This document shows positions 44,987-54,560 of a stretch of DNA of 64,000 bases, piece after piece. This DNA comes from Cyclospora cayetanensis (lineage: Eukaryota; Apicomplexa; Conoidasida; Eucoccidiorida; Eimeriidae): assembly GCF_002999335.1 (NCBI RefSeq), contig NW_020312120.1, forward strand, positions 20,507-84,506, in the 5' to 3' direction. Under the pieces are notes generated by a model. It was not told the origin of the DNA and ran no database searches. It saw nothing but the letters and a program-made list of their open reading frames with translations. Position numbers and translations under genes: made by a program. Numbering within the stretch: the stretch's first letter is position 1; each line of letters starts with the position of its first letter.

Positions 44987-45174
44987 CTAGAAAGACCCTC
45001 CCCACTACCCCGCAACATATTCTGTAGGACACACTGAGACCAGCGATGCATGCACACCTACAAAATACATAAATTTATATTGATATAACCAGAGAAATGG
45101 GTTTTCCGTGCGTCAGTAGGCTCGCGTGCTCAGGTACTCTGTGTTTTTTGCAGGCTGATGTGTTTTTGCCGAGT

Positions 45175-46464
45175 TCACCAGCGGTAGTGTGGTGAGGAAG
45201 TCTTACCAACGAGCAGTTCCTTAATCTTCTGGCACACAGACCATAAGTCACCCTCTGTCAGAAGTGCTGGAGGATTTCGTGAAAATCCCCCAATCCACAC
45301 ATCCAAGTCGGTAGTTCCGCAGACACCGCCACTCCGAGCGCCAGTGTACTTGTTGCTACATGGATGCTCGCTACGAACGCTCCTGCTGCTGTCAATACTG
45401 CTGCTGGGAAGCGGGGATGATGAGGGTGCAGGGCCAGGCTGTAAGTGGCTTTTACTGCTATTACTGCTGCTGCTGCTCTCTGCGGAAAGGCGGACTCTAT
45501 CCCTGCCGCTGCTGCTGTTGCTTGCCTTCATTCTCGTTGCGCTTAAATCCGAATAGGATTTCTGAGGCTCGGAAGGACCGCCACTCTCGGTGCCATGATT
45601 GCCATGACTGCCATTCATAGTGCTGCTGTTGCTGCTCTTGCTGCTGCATCCATCTGGCAGTTCTGATGATGTCGCGAGGAAAGGGGTGTTCGCTGCAACC
45701 GGTGACGCCACTTCAGCTGCTGTTGCGGAGGGCGCCGAAGCTGTGGATTGTGCCCCCTGATGTTTCTCATCATGAGCATTTGCATGCGGAGGAGCAGCCG
45801 CTTCGGTAGGCGCAGGAGGAGGGGGTGCAGTGGAGGCCGATGTGCCTGGAGAGGAAGACTGGAAGACTGGCGGCGTCTCGCGCGTTGTACACATCGCTTC
45901 TTGAAGCCTAAGCGCTCCTCGCCATCTGAGAGACACGTCGGGCAGATATACCGCCCCCTAAAGTCATCGTTTGGTACCTGAGGCTCTCCAAGGAGCAGGA
46001 GATCGGCAAGAGGGTGAGCAGGCAGCCCGTATTGCAAGCAGCGCCACTTAATCTCAAAGCGGAACCACCCGCCAAGCGCGACACCTAGCACTGCCGTGTT
46101 CACTGCCTCCGCTGCCCCAGCAACAGGAGAACCACACTAATGAGGAAAGTGGAGAGCGCGGAGCTGGTGTTACCGCTGCTGAGTGATGACACCAGAAGAA
46201 CTGTCCGGCATGACCTGCCGCAGTGTCATCGCGTGTCTGCGCAGGCCGAAGGTAGCGCTTACACTCTATAAGTCCCAGTGCGGCTCCCCTAGAAACCCTT
46301 GAAAACTCGTTTAACGGGAAATTCACGGCGCTGTGAAGCCGAAACCGATGCGAAAAGCCGCGCAGAGCAGTACCATGACCGACGAGACTGCCTTGGCAAA
46401 GCAGCAGCGCAGTGGCAGCAGCAGTGGCAGAAGGAGCATCGGGGCTTTTATTCGGCACAGACAC
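45175..46464 (-). CDS. Multi-exon protein with CxxC motif, unresolved
   Basis: Three minus-strand blocks in different frames look coding. Upstream: 46464 down to about 46270, MSVPNKSPDAPSATAAATA ... NFPLNEFSRVSRGAALGLIE, with a GTAAGC donor near 46265. Middle: from an acceptor-like TTCCTCATTAG near 46138, AAEAVNTAVLGVALGGWFRF ... LADLLLLGEPQVPNDDF then RGRYICPTCLSDG and ERLGFKKRC. Downstream: from about 45890 to the stop at 45175, a Ser/Pro/Ala-rich linker and a C-terminus DLDVWIGGFSRNPPALLTEG then LWSVCQKIKELLVGK. The middle and downstream frames meet near 45885 with no convincing intron, so a frameshift or a very short intron must be assumed. The CPTC pair suggests a small zinc site. Family unknown. 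Confidence 0.45.
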
Positions 46465-46825
46465 GCTAAACCCTTGTTCTCAAGATGTCATGGGGGTCTA
46501 AATTGGCAGCACTTGGCGACTGAGGATCTAGAACACGCCACCTTCGGGAAGTGGCGCTTGCACGCCCAGGAGCACCGTGCTTTGGAAGGCGCCTCTGTGG
46601 AGAAGCTGTAGAGCCCCCAGCCTTACGACCCTCGGTATTTTTTGTTGTTTCAGCACGATAATCCAGACGATTGCGGGTCTATTTGCTGCAGCAGCGCCTT
46701 CGCTTTATGCTGCCTCGACGCGCACTCCAACCCGCGGATATTGTACTATGCCCTGAGGACGAAGAAACCTAGAAATTTATTGAGGGGGGGCCCCTTGCAA
46801 GGGGTCCCCCGAAGGTGGCGCCTCA
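46465..46825. promoter_or_regulatory. ispE upstream region with GC hairpin at the start codon
   Basis: Separates the divergent minus-strand gene from ispE. Immediately before the ispE ATG is a perfect 14-base palindrome CCCCTTGCAAGGGG (about 46791-46804), flanked by G7 on the left and T-C5 on the right, and further out by TTGAGG ... CCTCAA. It would form a strong hairpin in the mRNA leader. Confidence 0.55.
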
Positions 46826-48673
46826 ATGAGGCCTGGCATGCGCCGAAGCCACTGGCTGCTTCAGCAGTTGCTGACTGCTCTCATGGTGTCGTCGCTTGTA
46901 CAGGGGGAATCTCTCACGCGACAGCTGCAGCACCCGTTGCCCTTGCAGGTATTCCCTTCTGCAGCATCACTGCCCTGCATGCGTGCACGAGAACGCACTG
47001 GAAAGCTGCTGCACAAGCAGCATTGGCAGCCGGCATTTCTCTGCGAAGGGCTCAGCGTCACTTCCTGTTCAGGTGCAAGAAGGCGGCCTCACAGATCCAC
47101 ACCCACAGGGCGCCTTCTGGTCGCTTCTGACACCACCGCTGTCTCGACACCGTCCAGAGGATATAAATTCGCAAATGCGGCAGGATCAGCTGCAGCACCA
47201 CCAGCAAAACAGCCCTGCCTGTGCGGTGACTTCGGCTGCCCCTTCCGTGTCGGCCTGCGCCTTTGGAGTCCTTCCAAGGCGAACTTCTTTTTAAAAGTTT
47301 TGCCTCTTAACAGAAGCACTACCAGGAGGGGAACGGATGGATACCACGCGCTGGTTTCTGCCTTCCAGGCGCTCAGCCTGTGTGACGAGGTGCGCGTACA
47401 CCTGAAGCCTCCAGACTTCTGCCTAGACGACGGAGGCCACAGTCGCAACAGCTGCAGCTACAACACCGATACGTATCCGTATGTTTCGGTCGGCAGCAGT
47501 GGCGACGTCTTATTCTGCTCAGCGGACCTTCGATGCCCCCCTGAAAAGAACCTCGTGTTCAGGGCGCTGCGCTTCTTTAGACAGCACTGTTTGCAACACC
47601 AGAACCACCCCCACCAGCAGACCCGCTTCGTCGTGCACCTTAAGAAGGAAATTCCCATGGAGGCTGGACTTGGGGGGGGCTCGTCTAACGCTGCGACCTT
47701 GCTGCATGCCGCCGATGTTCTCCTCACAAAGGGTCACTTCTCGCAGGAACCACAGCAGAAGGAGGCGTTGTCAAGCAGCTGCGTGCATGAAGGCGCACAG
47801 CCTCCAGGTTCACCGTCATTCGTCCCATCACCTGAAATTCGATTCAGCTCTCCGGGCATGGCCTCCCTTATCTCGCTGCAACTTGGTGCAGATGTGCCGT
47901 TCTTCCTGAACAGCGACGGCGCCGCCATCTGCCTCGGACGTGGTGAACAGGTGCGTTGCTGCTCCCAACGTATGCCAGTGCTCCTACAGCGAGCCTTCAC
48001 ACAGCAGCAAGATCACCCCTTGCAGCGGCCGATCCTGCAAGGGCAGCCTCCCCTGCAAGTTTTCGTTTTGAAGGGAAGTCAGGGGTTGTCTACCAAGTCC
48101 GTCTTCGAGTACTATGACAATGCGGTCAGCAGCAACGGCAACAACGACAACAACAGTCGAGAGGAGGACAGAGATATCAGCACTATCGTTCAGTGGCTAA
48201 CGGAGGAGCACACCTCCAGCCATCCGACGACAAATGCCGTTGCCGCGGCTCCCACACCCGAGCCTCCGGAGGCCGTAATACAGGCTTTCAGGCGTTGTGC
48301 ACTCTCTAATGATTTGTTGAGTGCAGCCACTAGGCTTCAGCCCCAAGTGGCCGCTGTGGCGACAGCCTTGCGCAGTATGACAGCTCCCGCAGCGGGGCAG
48401 CAGCAGGCGCGACAGCGGCTGGTGCTACAGGCGAGCGGTCTGACAGGTAGCGGTGCGGCGTTAGTGGGAATAGGCAAAGGGGATGCGGCTGCAGCCGAGG
48501 TAGGTGCCACTGCTGCTGCCCTGGGAGTGCGCGCCTACAAGTGCACACCTCTGTACAAACGGCCGCTGTCCTGCATGCCGGTGTCTCTAGAGCCAAATGC
48601 TGATGCTGATACACAGGAGCAGGTGCAGCACCTGTGGTTTGCGCCGGAGGACCTAGCTGAGCGGTTGCAGTAG
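46826..48673 (+). CDS. ispE: 4-diphosphocytidyl-2-C-methylerythritol kinase (IspE)
   Basis: GHMP-family kinase that phosphorylates CDP-methylerythritol with ATP in the apicoplast MEP isoprenoid pathway. One intronless frame of 615 residues. A hydrophobic N-terminus (LLQQLLTALMVSSLVQG) followed by a long basic, Ser-rich stretch to about residue 140 fits a bipartite apicoplast leader. Family landmarks: KANFFLKV at ~151-158 (family K-x-N), TDGYHALVSAFQ at ~170-181, the ATP-binding PMEAGLGGGSSNAA at ~277-290, and LGADVPFFL with Asp356 at the catalytic position. The C-terminal ASGLTGSGAALVG matches the glycine-rich third GHMP motif. The bacterial enzyme is ~280 residues; the excess is the leader, a Gln-rich insert near 390-405, a polar insert around 435-480 and a tail. 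Start chosen as the ATG just after the hairpin, in frame with the signal-like segment. Absence of introns is unusual beside its split neighbours. Confidence 0.95.
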   Translation: MRPGMRRSHWLLQQLLTALMVSSLVQGESLTRQLQHPLPLQVFPSAASLPCMRARERTGKLLHKQHWQPAFLCEGLSVTSCSGARRRPHRSTPTGRLLVASDTTAVSTPSRGYKFANAAGSAAAPPAKQPCLCGDFGCPFRVGLRLWSPSKANFFLKVLPLNRSTTRRGTDGYHALVSAFQALSLCDEVRVHLKPPDFCLDDGGHSRNSCSYNTDTYPYVSVGSSGDVLFCSADLRCPPEKNLVFRALRFFRQHCLQHQNHPHQQTRFVVHLKKEIPMEAGLGGGSSNAATLLHAADVLLTKGHFSQEPQQKEALSSSCVHEGAQPPGSPSFVPSPEIRFSSPGMASLISLQLGADVPFFLNSDGAAICLGRGEQVRCCSQRMPVLLQRAFTQQQDHPLQRPILQGQPPLQVFVLKGSQGLSTKSVFEYYDNAVSSNGNNDNNSREEDRDISTIVQWLTEEHTSSHPTTNAVAAAPTPEPPEAVIQAFRRCALSNDLLSAATRLQPQVAAVATALRSMTAPAAGQQQARQRLVLQASGLTGSGAALVGIGKGDAAAAEVGATAAALGVRAYKCTPLYKRPLSCMPVSLEPNADADTQEQVQHLWFAPEDLAERLQ

Positions 48674-49565
48674 CGAAACTCTTACGTCGTACCAGAGTCT
48701 GCCATCGCGGCGCTGCATTCAGCGTTGCGCTCTTGCAGGCAGGCGCTCCCCTGCAAGTTTAGAAGTTGAACTGCACTAGTGTGCAGCAGCACCGGTAACT
48801 CGCAGTCCGGAGTCAAATTTATAACGCAGTTTGCGAGGCCCCCCCGGGATGGTGGTTCTTCTTCTTTGGGGGGGCCCTGCGCCATATACTAATTTCACAT
48901 GACAAATATAAGGGCCTCGAAAAGGAGGGCCCCTCAAGGCCGTGAGGCTCCCCTCGTATACAACGATCGTGCTGCGAAGCTCGGCGATCCTTCTTAGTTA
49001 TGAGTAACATGAAGAGGTCTTTCCTAGCAAAACCAAAAAGCATAATATTAAGTGAGCTAACTTAAGACAGCGAAACACAGGCAGGGCCTTGAGGCCTGTC
49101 AGGCGCAACGTATCCTATATTTTTTGGAAAGGCAGCAAACAGGAGGCGCGATAGACCTCCAAAGCTTGTATTGCGCTCCTCCAGTTAATGGTTGCCGAAT
49201 GGAGTGCCCATGCGTCTCCTTTGCAAACGTTGTAGGCGCGCTTTCCTTTACGCCTAGTTCCTGACCACCCCCGCTTTTACAGTTCACGCTCTGCGCAAGC
49301 CCTCTGGGGGCCCCGCAGGTTGAGGCCCTTGTCGAGGAAGTTGTAGACGACTCTCCTTGAAGCGGCCTCTCTACAAGGGAACCCTACCCAGAAATTGCTG
49401 CCATGAAGACAGGCCTCCGCTTTCAGTTCCTGTAAACAAGGGAAGAATTGCAGCCCCCCTTCTCACCTTGGCACTAGCCGTCGTAGTTCTGACGATTTCG
49501 CATGCAAAGGGGAGTGACGACGCTTTACAGCGGTGAAGCCACATAATGCGAGGGGCGTCTCGCCG
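48674..49565. other. Convergent 3' intergenic region
   Basis: Between the stops of ispE (+) and the 49.6 kb gene (-). Contains a G/C palindromic block near 48838-48882 (GGCCCCCCCGGG ... GGGGGGGCCC). No gene recognised. Confidence 0.5.
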
Positions 49566-50132
49566 CTACAGAGGGGCCCCCGTAACGGGATCCACGGGCC
49601 TGCCATACGCATCAACGTGGACTGCCTTCGTGCGGGGCCCCCACCCAAAGAGGCGCGCGAGGAGAGTAAATCCAAGGAACACCCCTGCTCCTGAAGCTAC
49701 GGCATACAACAGTTGAGTGCCTAGGGTCGGCTGCTGCTGTTGGTGCTGATGCTGATACTGGCATGGATGATGCGGATCCGAATGCTGCAAAGAGGGGTCG
49801 GCATAAGGAGCTGGCTGCTGTTGCTGCTGCTGCCGACGCTGCCTCTGCTCTTCACGGATGATCCGGGTACGAGCAGCGAAGCGCCGGGAGGCCCTTAGGG
49901 GGCCCCAGGGGGCCAGGGGCCCCATAGGGCAAGGGGCTCCTGGGGCCCCCAGACAAGTCGCTACTCCTATGGCTTGAGTGCGCTTTGCTCCTGCACTGCA
50001 AGACGTTAAGCTTGAGAGGTTTCTCATCGGGAGCCACGCCGCAAAGAAAAAGCCTCGGTTGGCACTCGCCGGAGCTGCTGCTGCGATGCGCACTGCACTT
50101 AATGCGGCTGCTGTACCTGATGTGGCCATCAT
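49566..50132 (-). CDS. Single-span membrane protein, possibly mitochondrial
   Basis: A 188-residue intronless frame. Residues 1-60 are rich in Ala, Arg and Ser and lack acids (SAVRIAAAAPASANRGFFFA), like a mitochondrial presequence. A Gly/Pro-rich stretch from GGGGCCCC-type sequence follows (about 49885-49955), then RRFAARTRIIREEQRQR, a short Gln run, a His/Gln-rich low-complexity part, one hydrophobic segment near residues 143-163 (LLYAVASGAGVFLGFTLLAR) and a short conserved-looking tail FGWGPRTKAVHVDAYGRP. No family recognised. Confidence 0.55.
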   Translation of the reverse strand: MMATSGTAAALSAVRIAAAAPASANRGFFFAAWLPMRNLSSLTSCSAGAKRTQAIGVATCLGAPGAPCPMGPLAPWGPLRASRRFAARTRIIREEQRQRRQQQQQQPAPYADPSLQHSDPHHPCQYQHQHQQQQPTLGTQLLYAVASGAGVFLGFTLLARLFGWGPRTKAVHVDAYGRPVDPVTGAPL

Positions 50133-50849
50133 TCAGATAGTGAGAGAAGAATTACTCCAGGCGCGGGAGAAGCAGCCACAATGCCTGGCAGCAGCAATGC
50201 AGGGGAAAGCTGCCTCTGCCTTCGTAGTGGCTAATGCTGCGACGCAATTGTCGCCTCTTTTGAGTGGTACAATTGGCGGGGATGTGCAGATATGTACATG
50301 TATTTACTGCAAGAAAGTTTTGCTTCGGTTTTAGCCCTTCTTTTGCCGCCAGGGGGCTGTGACGAGCACCGGTAATCTTCCTACGTTCGCTGCTGTTCAT
50401 GCTACCCATGTTCGCAATGCTGCTGCCTCCGGCTCCACTGCTGCTGCTGCTGATCGGTCCCAGCAGCGGCGACTGATCCGGGGGCTGCTCAAGTGGCTGT
50501 TTTTGTTGCCTTCAGCTGCCTTTAGTGTGTATGCAGGAAACATTATCTAGTAGATTTCTTGGGTATTACTTCTTTTAGGTTGGTGCACGCAAACTAGCAG
50601 CGCTGGCGCTGCAGGGGTGCGCGCAGGAGGGACTGTGTGTGCTTGACCCCTCTATCTGTTCTTATACGTGAACTCCTTCGTCTTTCACGTGAACCCCTGC
50701 TTCCACATACCGTTATTCTCGACCTATGGTTGTGAGGTTTACACTGCCAGCCTTCCAATCCCGGTGGTTCCCGTGCATGCGTACACCCGGTAAACCCCAC
50801 GAAGAGTGACCCCCCAAGACACACGTCCATCTCCTCTCGTTCCCTCGCA
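50133..50849. promoter_or_regulatory. Divergent intergenic region upstream of serC
   Basis: Lies between the minus-strand membrane-protein gene and the plus-strand phosphoserine aminotransferase gene and should contain both promoters. It has short GCT/CTG runs (near 50440-50455) and two CTT(A/T)(T/C)ACGTGAAC-like direct repeats near 50660 and 50685. No gene recognised. Confidence 0.35.
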
Positions 50850-53830
50850 ATGCCAGGAGGCAAAAGACTCATCAACTTCTCTGCAGGTATGCATAAGGTC
50901 ATGGTTCCTCCGTAATCGCTTCACACGGGAAAGTCTGTGGCGGTGTGCCTGCCTGCACCCGAGGCACTTTGCAACGCCATCTAAAGTTTCTCGTAGCCCA
51001 CAAATCTGTTGCTTCCCCTACGTCTAATCAGCGTCATTACTGCTCCTTCTGCTCCCGCAGGGCCCTGCCAGCTGCCGATCGAAGTCCTGGAGGATGTGCA
51101 GAAAGAAATCGCTGATTACAATGGCTGGGGGATTAGCGTTCTCGAGATGGTCTGCTGCACCTGTTGATTTTCCTCCACTGCTGTAGCTCCTACTACATAC
51201 ACATACACAGGCTAACATCGAATGCACACAAAAATATATTCGGTGAAAGCCTGTGTGCTTTCACAGCGTGCAGAGTGCGCTTCCCGGTGCTTGTTCTGCA
51301 GATGCTAGTAGCGTTTCGGCAAAATATTTGCCGTTTCCCACCACATGGCATCTCCTCGGACATACCGTATTGTCTGGCCGTGTGGGGTTGCGCAGAGTCA
51401 CCGTGGGTCCCACTTCAAGAAGGTTCTGACAGAGGCGACGGAAACGGCACTGAAATTCCTTGAAGTTCCTCAGACACACAGTCTTCTCTTCATGAGCGGA
51501 GGCGCCACTGGCCAATTCGCTGCACAAGCCCTCAACTTTATAAACGCTGAGCACCCAGTGGCAGACTACGCGGTTACTGGGTAAGCAAAGCGCTAGCGCC
51601 TCAGCCTCTCTAACTCCACTCAGACAAGGCCCTAACCTGCTCTAACACCACAGAGAACCGGCTGCGTGCCTTGCGTTTCGACTCTCCCGTCCCGTATCCA
51701 CGAGTTTTGCATGCTCTCTACCTCCTAGAGACGACTACAGCTGCAGTGTAACCGCCTATGATTTCCAAATTGGTTTGTAGGTACTGGAGCAAGTACGCAA
51801 TGGTGGAAGGCTCAATGTTTGGCAAAACAAGGGCCGTCACAAACGCTGCAGACATGGGGTTCCTAGAGATAGACCCCATAGACTCTTGGGATCTCAGCAA
51901 CAAGGTGAGCAAGACTCAACTCTGTACACCTCGCCGGCTTTGAGGGTGTCGCTTGAGGCTTGCCTACCCATTGCATAAAAACGCCTCACCAGCTGCACCA
52001 AAAAAGCAAAGCCAAGGCTCAGAACATGCGCATGCTGCTTGTCCCTCCCCTTTTGTGGGTGCGCTGTAGCCTGCGTACATTCACTACTGCGATAATGAGA
52101 CGATTGAAGGGATGGAGTTTCCTTCTCCGCCACCTCTAAAGCTCCACCGCCCTGAATGTTTGGTAATTGCCGACATGGCGTCGAACCTTGGCACCAAACC
52201 CGTCGAGTGGGGGAACATCGATCTTGCATATGGTCAGACGGCGTGCAAGTGCTTCCACCCCTGCCCTTGTTGCTCGGGCCATTAGTGGTGTTTGGAGGCG
52301 GCATCAGCGTGTACAGTACTTGAGGCAAAGCTCCTCAAAAGCAAGGAAAGCGGGAAGCCTATAGAACAACGAAAAGGCAGTGGCAGCAGTAAACTATCTC
52401 GTGACTTCAGGGTGGTGCCTTCCTGCGACGTATGTACAGCCGGAGCGCAAAAGAACATTGGCGTAGCTGGAGTTACAGTAGTAGTGCTGAATCGGGCGAT
52501 TGTTGGTAAGCGTGCACGCTTGTAGGACAAGCAGATTGCTGTGTCTGTATGCCTTCATTTTCTCTAGACTCGTCTTCCTCCCACCCCTGAGCCAAAGTTT
52601 TTCAGTAAAGCCCGAACCAATAGGCACATAAAGGCCGTCTTTTAGAAGCCTTACTGCCGCGTAGGACAGTCCTTGTATGCTGAGTAGCCACCTATGTGCA
52701 GTAAAACCCGCTGTCTGTCCAGCTAGCTGGCTCCTCCCTGGTCGATGCGATGCAGTACTTTCAGCCTAGAACGAGTGCAGCAGGCCGAAGGAGGGGAACT
52801 CGCTACCCCCTTTTGTCTTCTTTGTAGGCGCCTCAATCTTTCAATCCGATAAAGCGTGTTTGTTGCTCTCTGACTCACTCTTGTGACGCTGCTGGTTGTT
52901 CGAGGCCGCACGGCGACGCGATGCCCCTCAGTGCTGAACTACAAGAAAATACTGGATGCGTCCAGCTGCCTTAATACTCCTCCGGCCGTCAACATATTCG
53001 TAACGGGGCGCACACTGAAGCACCTCGCCAGTGTAGGCGACCTCGGGTACTGGGATCGGCTGTGCACCAAGAAGAGCGATGCAGTGTACGGACAATGCGA
53101 TCACAGCGAGGGCTTCTTTGTGGCTCCGGTTAAGCCTACTTTTCGCTCGCGGGTGACTGTCAGGTTTGCGATTGCGGCGAACGAAACGGCAGTGCAACAG
53201 GAGATACAAGATAGGAGAAAGCAAGACGCATCCGAGGCTCCACTGGACGGTTCAGGAGCGTACACGCCAGAATACACGAAGCAGGATCACCTCGCCATAG
53301 AAGAAGCACGGGCAAAGGACAACCAGCTCACAAAACAATTCCTCGAGATCGCTGAAAAGCATGACATGATCTGCCTTGTAAAGCGCACGGCCCGCTGGAC
53401 CCCTATGTGTATTTCCTCAAATTTAGCTAAGGTCCCCCCTCCCCCTTCGCGGCGCTGCTAAGACCCTTATCCATGTGACCCTACATGATTGGCTACGAAA
53501 AGCCCCATACGCTAAAAGCCGCTCTTGCATGCGCGCTGCAGAATGGACACCGCTCATTGGGGGGCCTGCGGGCGAGCCTCTTTTCAGGATTGTCGCTCGA
53601 ACACGTTGAACACTTACTACACGTAATGCAGGTAAGCACAGAAACATATTTATCACCGCCTTGGCCACAGAGGGGACTTATATTGCAAATGAGCGCCCAC
53701 CGTCCGCTGGATAGGAATGCGCAACAAAACACTATTAAGCCCCAAGACGCGCCACACGTCTCCTGTCTATCCTCTATTCTATGCTATTGGCCTTCTACAG
53801 GAGTTCCAGGAACAATACTCGGTTGTGTGA
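50850..53830 (+). CDS. serC: Phosphoserine aminotransferase (9 exons)
   Basis: PLP enzyme converting 3-phosphohydroxypyruvate and glutamate to phosphoserine and 2-oxoglutarate, second step of the phosphorylated serine pathway, usually cytosolic. Exons: 50850-50886, 51061-51149, 51396-51580, 51781-51904, 52070-52232, 52440-52505, 52905-53377, 53542-53631, 53801-53830; phases agree and total 418 residues. Landmarks in order: INFSAGPCQLP (exons 1-2), GWGISVLEM then SHRG across exons 2-3, FMSGGATGQFAA, VADYAVTGYWSK, YIHYCDNETIEG, IADMASN, then AGAQKNIGVAG, whose Lys should bind PLP, NTPPAVNIFVTG, FFVAPVKPTFRSRV, GHRSLGGLRASLF, ending EFQEQYSVV. About 30-50 residues longer than bacterial SerC because of an insert in exon 7. 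The donor after exon 2 (GTCTGC) is weak. No targeting peptide. Confidence 0.95.
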
Positions 53831-54560
53831 GATCTACGTCGAATGGCAACATGCTGCGGCCACACTGATTCAGAATACTTTACGCCTAAGAACAAGGCAA
53901 AAAACGCAGGAACGCCTTCCCAATGTGGGCGCATAGTTGTGACTTTACAGCTCTAAGTGGGGCTGTACGACCTCTCTTCAAATGTTATACATTGCAACCC
54001 ACGGATGCCTGGAGAATTCGGAAGGAACTCGTTTTTCGCGACTTAGAAACCCTAAATAGATTATATTGCCTGCAGCAAGCAGTCTGGACCTTGCTGCTGC
54101 AGCAGGCAGCAACGCGGACAAAACGCCGCGCACTGCAAATACAGACACGTCTACATGACGTTCCTGGAAAATCTCCCAAAACCCAAGCCATCCCTAGTGA
54201 CGCTCCTATTAGTCAACCTGCTACTGCACCACTCTATGCTTTAGCTCACGGCTAGCAGCACTATGTGCGCGGGTTCTTACGTACGATCAAACAGCCAGCG
54301 GATATGGTTCCCCATAGTTCAGCCCTACCACTTTCAAGACGCAATCATCTGTATCTTCCCTCCAACGTGCCCCTGCTACTGCGACTCGAGCACCTAAGCG
54401 CCGCAGTTCTGCTTGCAGGAAGACAAATATTTGGTTGCTTTCAAATGGCTGCGCACAGTCACTAGTAGAACTTCGTGTTTCTGATGTTAAATCCTCTTTC
54501 GACACTCTCTGTGTAATATGCTCTGCTACCAAATCCTCTTATCAGGCTTGCGGCATCCCA
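53831..54560. other. Convergent 3' intergenic region; edge of CAG-rich core
   Basis: Between the stops of serC (+) and the membrane-family gene (-). An open frame at 53923-54255 (+) has mixed composition (DAWRIRKELVFRDLETLNR) but no start context, splice partner or domain, so it is left as unproven. CAG tracts largely stop here. Confidence 0.4.

Noticed and set aside
52506..52904. An extra SerC exon starting near 52828 (GCGCCTCAATC...)
   Set aside because: Phase and family alignment are satisfied by joining exon 6 (ends 52505) to 52905, giving GRTATRCPSVLNYK; an added exon would break the frame.
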